Of a DNA stretch of 42,031 nucleotides, positions 39,172 through 42,031 are shown in pieces. A program made the translations under genes and the position numbers. Positions within the stretch are counted from its first letter, which is position 1, and each line of letters starts with the position of its first letter. This stretch comes from Acidimicrobiales bacterium (lineage in GTDB: Bacteria > Actinomycetota > Acidimicrobiia > Acidimicrobiales > SZUA-35), in contig JAHDFH010000011.1 in NCBI GenBank assembly GCA_020628305.1, forward strand, positions 1 through 42,031, given 5' to 3'. The notes under the pieces are model-generated. The model worked only from the letters and a program-made list of their open reading frames with translations, did not search any database and was not told the DNA's origin.

Positions 39172-39195
39172 AAAAAGACGATCAATTCTGATCGT
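39172..39195 (-). terminator. Intrinsic terminator after the early small-gene cluster
   Basis: Minus strand: ACGATCA-GAAT-TGATCGT, then CTTTTT, starting one base beyond the TAA of the 39196-39375 gene. It separates the replication block from the methylase/RusA/late block and implies either antitermination or a separate promoter downstream. The stem is AT-rich, so read-through is likely. Confidence 0.8.
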
Positions 39196-39375
39196 TTAGC
39201 TTTGAGACCTCAATGCGACGGCCTTTGCAAAACCTTCCTTGAAGTACGCATTGGCGACATCTACGAGTAGCAAATGCATATCTTCAATCGAGGCATCACG
39301 GAGCCAGGTGCGCCAGTCGTCCAGTGCTTCCATGTCAGCCCTACCTTCTACGAAGTCGAGCAGCACCTCACTCAC
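39196..39375 (-). CDS. Small acidic helical protein
   Basis: 59 residues from GTG 39375, which overlaps the upstream stop as GTGA. The frame extends to 39513 but that part shadows the membrane protein gene. The protein is amphipathic helical (SEVLLDFVEGRADM, IEDMHLLLVDVANAYFKEGF). No family known. The terminator follows directly. Confidence 0.5.
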   Translation of the reverse strand: MSEVLLDFVEGRADMEALDDWRTWLRDASIEDMHLLLVDVANAYFKEGFAKAVALRSQS

Positions 39376-39497
39376 TGGTTCACCAAAACTATGTAGCCCC
39401 CAAGGGCTATCGTCAGAATCATGCAGCAAGCAAGCAATACAACGCTGGCCATACCAACTCCAAAAGTTTGAAAGGTTTCGCGACGTCTGCGCCTCAT
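39372..39497 (-). CDS. Small single-TM protein
   Basis: 41 residues from ATG 39497: an Arg-rich start (MRRRRRETFQT) and one membrane helix (VGMASVVLLACCMILTIALG). Positive-inside rules put the N terminus in the cytoplasm. It overlaps the next start. The Shine-Dalgarno site is weak, and a longer frame exists upstream, so the start is uncertain. Confidence 0.45.
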   Translation of the reverse strand: MRRRRRETFQTFGVGMASVVLLACCMILTIALGGYIVLVNQ

Positions 39498-39549
39498 AGA
39501 GCGATCGTTCCAACTATCAATGCCCACCAAGGGATATTCTCTGTTCAAG

Positions 39550-39882
39550 TTAAACCTCTTCCCACTCCCTCCAAGCCACAGCCCGGAATGCTTTGTCAGA
39601 CGCTTTCTCCGGCCCTGTGCCGTCCAGTTTTGCCATCGCTGCAACATCAGCAAGCTGAATTTTCAGGACGAGAGCGTTGCACACAACGGCTGTCAGGTGG
39701 TCTTCGCTTCTGTCGCCGTTTTGGAAGCTCTCCAAATGCCTCAGTAGCGCAGAGTAGTAACACTTGCCCTTGCCTGCTATCGGCCTCCGGCTGCCATGCT
39801 TCTCCTCGCCTTCTTGCATTCGCCCGTCGACTTGCACCGCAAGCTCCTTTAGCGCCTCACGCCACCACGGATTCACTGGCAT
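39550..39882 (-). CDS. DUF5664-like dNTP pyrophosphohydrolase-related protein
   Basis: 110 residues. EEKHGSRRP followed by KCYYSALLRHLESFQNGDRS-EDHL-x-AVVCNALVL resembles the phage family that carries YxxALLRHLxxWxxGE...HLxHxxxNA, annotated as dATP/dGTP diphosphohydrolase N-terminal or DUF5664. The usual metal-binding acids are only partly present. It may adjust nucleotide pools. ATG 39882 lies within the preceding gene's last codons. Confidence 0.55.
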   Translation of the reverse strand: MPVNPWWREALKELAVQVDGRMQEGEEKHGSRRPIAGKGKCYYSALLRHLESFQNGDRSEDHLTAVVCNALVLKIQLADVAAMAKLDGTGPEKASDKAFRAVAWREWEEV

Positions 39883-40049
39883 TCCTTGTCTCCCTCTACC
39901 AGCCTAGCGGTAAGTTCAACCAAGTCTTGGAGCATCGCACTCACTCGGAGAAGTCCAAGCTTGTCGTTGCAAAGTGTCGCTTCTTCAGCTTCAACTCTGA
40001 TTTGAGATATCTGTTGCCCAATTCTCCTGGCTAAAATTGCTCTTTCCAT
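39873..40049 (-). CDS. Small coiled-coil protein, 58 residues
   Basis: ATG 40049 follows AAGGAGCGCCAC, a good Shine-Dalgarno site. One long helix (ARRIGQQISQIRVEAEEATL) and a Leu-rich second helix are visible. The gene overlaps both neighbours by 10-19 bases. Family not recognised. Confidence 0.6.
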   Translation of the reverse strand: MERAILARRIGQQISQIRVEAEEATLCNDKLGLLRVSAMLQDLVELTARLVEGDKECQ

Positions 40050-40231
40050 GTGGCGCTCCTTTCTGCGGTCTCTGTCGCTTTTTGCTTTTCAATCTCTTCC
40101 GCTCTTAGCTCGAGAGCACAGTAAAGGTCTCGAAGCATTACTGCGCAGTGTCTGAGTTTGGCAACGTCGTCTTCGTAGTCAGCTAAGGAGACGTCGATTG
40201 CAATTTCTGTGGCTCTCAAACCGTGGCTCAT
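40031..40231 (-). CDS. Small helical protein, 66 residues
   Basis: ATG 40231 overlaps the primase stop as ATGA; upstream codons to 40312 shadow the primase. The protein is an acidic helical hairpin (DYEDDVAKLRHCAVMLRDLY, ALELRAEEIEKQKAT). Unknown role in the replication operon. Confidence 0.55.
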   Translation of the reverse strand: MSHGLRATEIAIDVSLADYEDDVAKLRHCAVMLRDLYCALELRAEEIEKQKATETAERSATWKEQF

Positions 40232-41103
40232 GACGATTCCTCCAGTTGAGGATACATTCGCTTTACTTGTTCGATTGCCTCCTTGCGACTCGCCCCAAAC
40301 CACATTGCCCACTGCAGAAAAGTGGGGCCAGCTTTAGCGCCTCCCCCAATCTTGTCGTTGGTATCGATAAAATTTGGCGTCAGTTTGTTGTCTGCGTAAA
40401 TATTCAGTTTGCCTGTCCTCAGCCTTCTGAACGAATAGTGCTGGCCGCTCACTATGGGCTTGCCGCTGAAGTCTTCAAGCATCCGCTTGGCGCCAATCTC
40501 ATCCCAGCGTTTCCAGAATTCTGAGTTTTCCAGCTTCAAGTTTTCTCTAGTCGCGTTCAACGGCTTCGGCTTCTCCGCCTCACTTAGGAAGTAAGTCTGC
40601 ATCTGACTTTCGCGGTACCTAGCCTCAGTTCGAAATATTTCACGGACCATGAATGGTTTTTCAGGATCCTTCCAGTGTCTGAACCCAGGCACCCTCAGCA
40701 CTCTCGCTAGGTCAGCCGCGTTCTTGTCGCCTTTGAAGAATGGGACCAATCTGTCCCGTACTATCTCTCGGTAGTTTTCAACCTTACCGTCTCGAGCCAG
40801 CCAGTAGGCGTGATACCCCCTTTTGCTCTCGACGATAATGCTCGGTTGTAGGGGCGCGCGCCGAAGTCTTTCAAGCTGTTCTTCTTTGTCGCCATCGTCG
40901 ATGTCTATAGCCCAAGCTGCTATCTTTTTCACATTGTCGTTCGTTCGCTTCGATGAATGGAAAAGATTGACCGGCGCAAAGATTCCAATCTTGTGTTTTT
41001 CGCTGTTCAACTCCAAGGCTTCGACGAAGCTGACAGGTTTCATTCCCTTTCGAGGATTTCGACAATCAAAGGCGAAGTAATCTATGTGTGAATCATACCT
41101 CAT
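40228..41103 (-). CDS. AEP-type DNA primase (PrimPol/RepB-like)
   Basis: 291 residues. Archaeo-eukaryotic primase motifs: DIDDGD (D67, D69) in a hydrophobic strand, RGYHAYW (H98), and the DLARVLRVPG (131-140) motif with RHW. They form the catalytic centre for RNA/DNA primer synthesis. The C-terminal ~100 residues resemble a short helical domain (GPTFLQWAMWFGASRKEAIE) that may contact helicase. It overlaps the helicase stop as ATGA. Together they replace a TOPRIM-type primase. Confidence 0.78.
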   Translation of the reverse strand: MRYDSHIDYFAFDCRNPRKGMKPVSFVEALELNSEKHKIGIFAPVNLFHSSKRTNDNVKKIAAWAIDIDDGDKEEQLERLRRAPLQPSIIVESKRGYHAYWLARDGKVENYREIVRDRLVPFFKGDKNAADLARVLRVPGFRHWKDPEKPFMVREIFRTEARYRESQMQTYFLSEAEKPKPLNATRENLKLENSEFWKRWDEIGAKRMLEDFSGKPIVSGQHYSFRRLRTGKLNIYADNKLTPNFIDTNDKIGGGAKAGPTFLQWAMWFGASRKEAIEQVKRMYPQLEESS

Positions 41104-42031
41104 TGCTTGAAAGCCCTCTGTGGCACGTAGGCGTTCTTAGCCCAATGTGGGAAACGATTCGGAGAAAGAGCTTCTGCCTCAGTCTCGTCTTCTGAGAGTT
41201 TGTAGAGTTCGTAGGCTTGCCTGTAACTCGACGTCCTCCGATCGAAAGTCGCTAAGGAGATCAAATTATCTCTCCCCCCTTTTCGCCTCTTGAGAACTCT
41301 AAACCAAGTAGGACACCTGTTGTAATCCTGGGACTCGATACCATGAGCGCCTGCAATCATGAGAATTGCTGTTGCCCGCTTTGATATCTCGCTTGAGCCA
41401 TGGAGGTCGTGAATAGTGGGGACAAGAGGCTTCTTCTTTTGGTTGTTGCCAAGCTTTCGCAAATGGCTGGCAGCGATAACCGGAATCCGCGCGACTTGTA
41501 CGGCGCGACTGATTTCTTTTAGCAGCTTCCCGATGTGTACTACCTCGGACTCTCCAAGTTCAGCATCCAGATAATGCAAGTGATCTAGAACGACAGCGTC
41601 GTACCCTAAGGCCGCGGCCTGATTGATTAGCTGAACAACTTCGTTGATTCCAAATTCGGACTTCCTGTAAACCATCCCAACCCTCGTCCCGAACATATCC
41701 ACGCTAGCCCTGCGGGCCTTCCTGGTAACTTCGTCAGGAACTTTCTCGGGGGCGTCGATCCACTGGCTGTAGCTAATACGCCTTTCAGGAGGAAGTAGCC
41801 TCGAGATTTCATGGTGGCGCTGTCTGTCCTGTATTTCGCCCTTGTATGCTTCCAGTGCAGCGAAGAGAGGACGTTTGCCGTTCCTCGCCATCGAGGTAGC
41901 AATGATTCTCGAGAGGGTTGTTTTTCCTACCCCAGTTCCAGAGCCAATGACCAAGAAGTCTGTGGGTCTGAGCTTGCCTATCAACTCGTCGATGACTGGG
42001 ACGCCAGTGCTAACAACGTCAGCGTTATCTT
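41100..42031 (-). CDS. DnaB/RecA-fold replicative helicase (main part; 5' end at 1-131)
   Basis: Right-end portion of the circle-spanning gene. Walker A GSGTGVGKTT, a Walker B strand (YDAVVLDHLHYL), the sensor-like ASHLRKLG and an SEISKRATAILMIAG block identify a DnaB-type RecA fold. It lacks the DnaB N-terminal domain and is closer to RadA/DnaC-sized phage helicases. It unwinds the fork, probably loaded by the initiator at 121-858. Val26 here; Ala26 at the left end. Confidence 0.8.
   Translation of the reverse strand, partial: DNADVVSTGVPVIDELIGKLRPTDFLVIGSGTGVGKTTLSRIIATSMARNGKRPLFAALEAYKGEIQDRQRHHEISRLLPPERRISYSQWIDAPEKVPDEVTRKARRASVDMFGTRVGMVYRKSEFGINEVVQLINQAAALGYDAVVLDHLHYLDAELGESEVVHIGKLLKEISRAVQVARIPVIAASHLRKLGNNQKKKPLVPTIHDLHGSSEISKRATAILMIAGAHGIESQDYNRCPTWFRVLKRRKGGRDNLISLATFDRRTSSYRQAYELYKLSEDETEAEALSPNRFPHWAKNAYVPQRAFKQ
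41962..42031. repeat. Terminal redundancy, right copy
   Basis: Duplicate of bases 1-70 (see left copy), with A at 42016 in place of G at 55. Treat only one copy as genomic. Confidence 0.9.

Noticed and set aside
1-42031. CRISPR array, rRNA, insertion sequence or Mu-type transposase
   Set aside because: No regularly spaced repeats, rRNA signatures, IS ends or DDE transposase were seen on either strand.

Overview
The window is a complete or near-complete temperate bacteriophage genome, linearised from a circle. Bases 1-70 recur at 41962-42031 with one mismatch, and the helicase gene runs across that junction, so the unit is about 41,961 bp. No phage or host can be named from sequence alone. 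The only host hint is a pair of Cys-rich, Gly-rich lipoproteins of a style I associate with myxobacteria and other former Deltaproteobacteria. Base composition looks near 50% GC by eye, unlike classic high-GC myxobacteria, so the host call is weak.

Layout, plus strand (about 1613-6926): lysogeny and early-right genes. They comprise two related repressor-like HTH proteins, several small proteins, a Red-beta recombinase, a small protein with an SSB-like tip, a PD-(D/E)XK nuclease with Cas4/AddB-type cysteines, a winged-helix protein and a tyrosine integrase. Downstream of the integrase lies attP (7000-7043), which carries the 3' part of a tRNA-Arg(CCT) gene. It is flanked by GGGTACC repeats that look like integrase arm sites. 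A bidirectional terminator (7148-7186) separates the integrase from the end of the late genes.

Layout, minus strand, read from 1474 leftward around the circle to 7193: a Cro-like HTH protein; replication genes (initiator with internal iterons, RecA-fold helicase, AEP-type primase); small early genes; a terminator at 39172; Dam-type methylase, RusA resolvase, two paralogous secreted lipoproteins; small and large terminase; head genes (portal, protease/scaffold, decoration-like protein, gpT-like capsid); contractile tail genes; fibre-like proteins; and a lysis cassette (XhlA-like protein, holin, CHAP endolysin). From portal to tail protein I the order follows phage Mu (gp29 to gp48), but there is no transposase. 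It is a Mu-type virion on a lambda-like integration, recombination and replication chassis.

Most notable: (1) the immunity region holds two successive divergent HTH pairs, each a minus-strand Cro-type gene facing a plus-strand repressor, and the two repressors are paralogues. (2) Two paralogous lipoprotein genes lie between the replication and packaging blocks. (3) A dnaX-type A_AAA_AAG slippery site fuses the tail-assembly chaperone to a 46-codon extension. (4) The attP architecture is readable directly. Most genes overlap by ATGA- or TGATG-type stop/start junctions, which implies long coupled operons.
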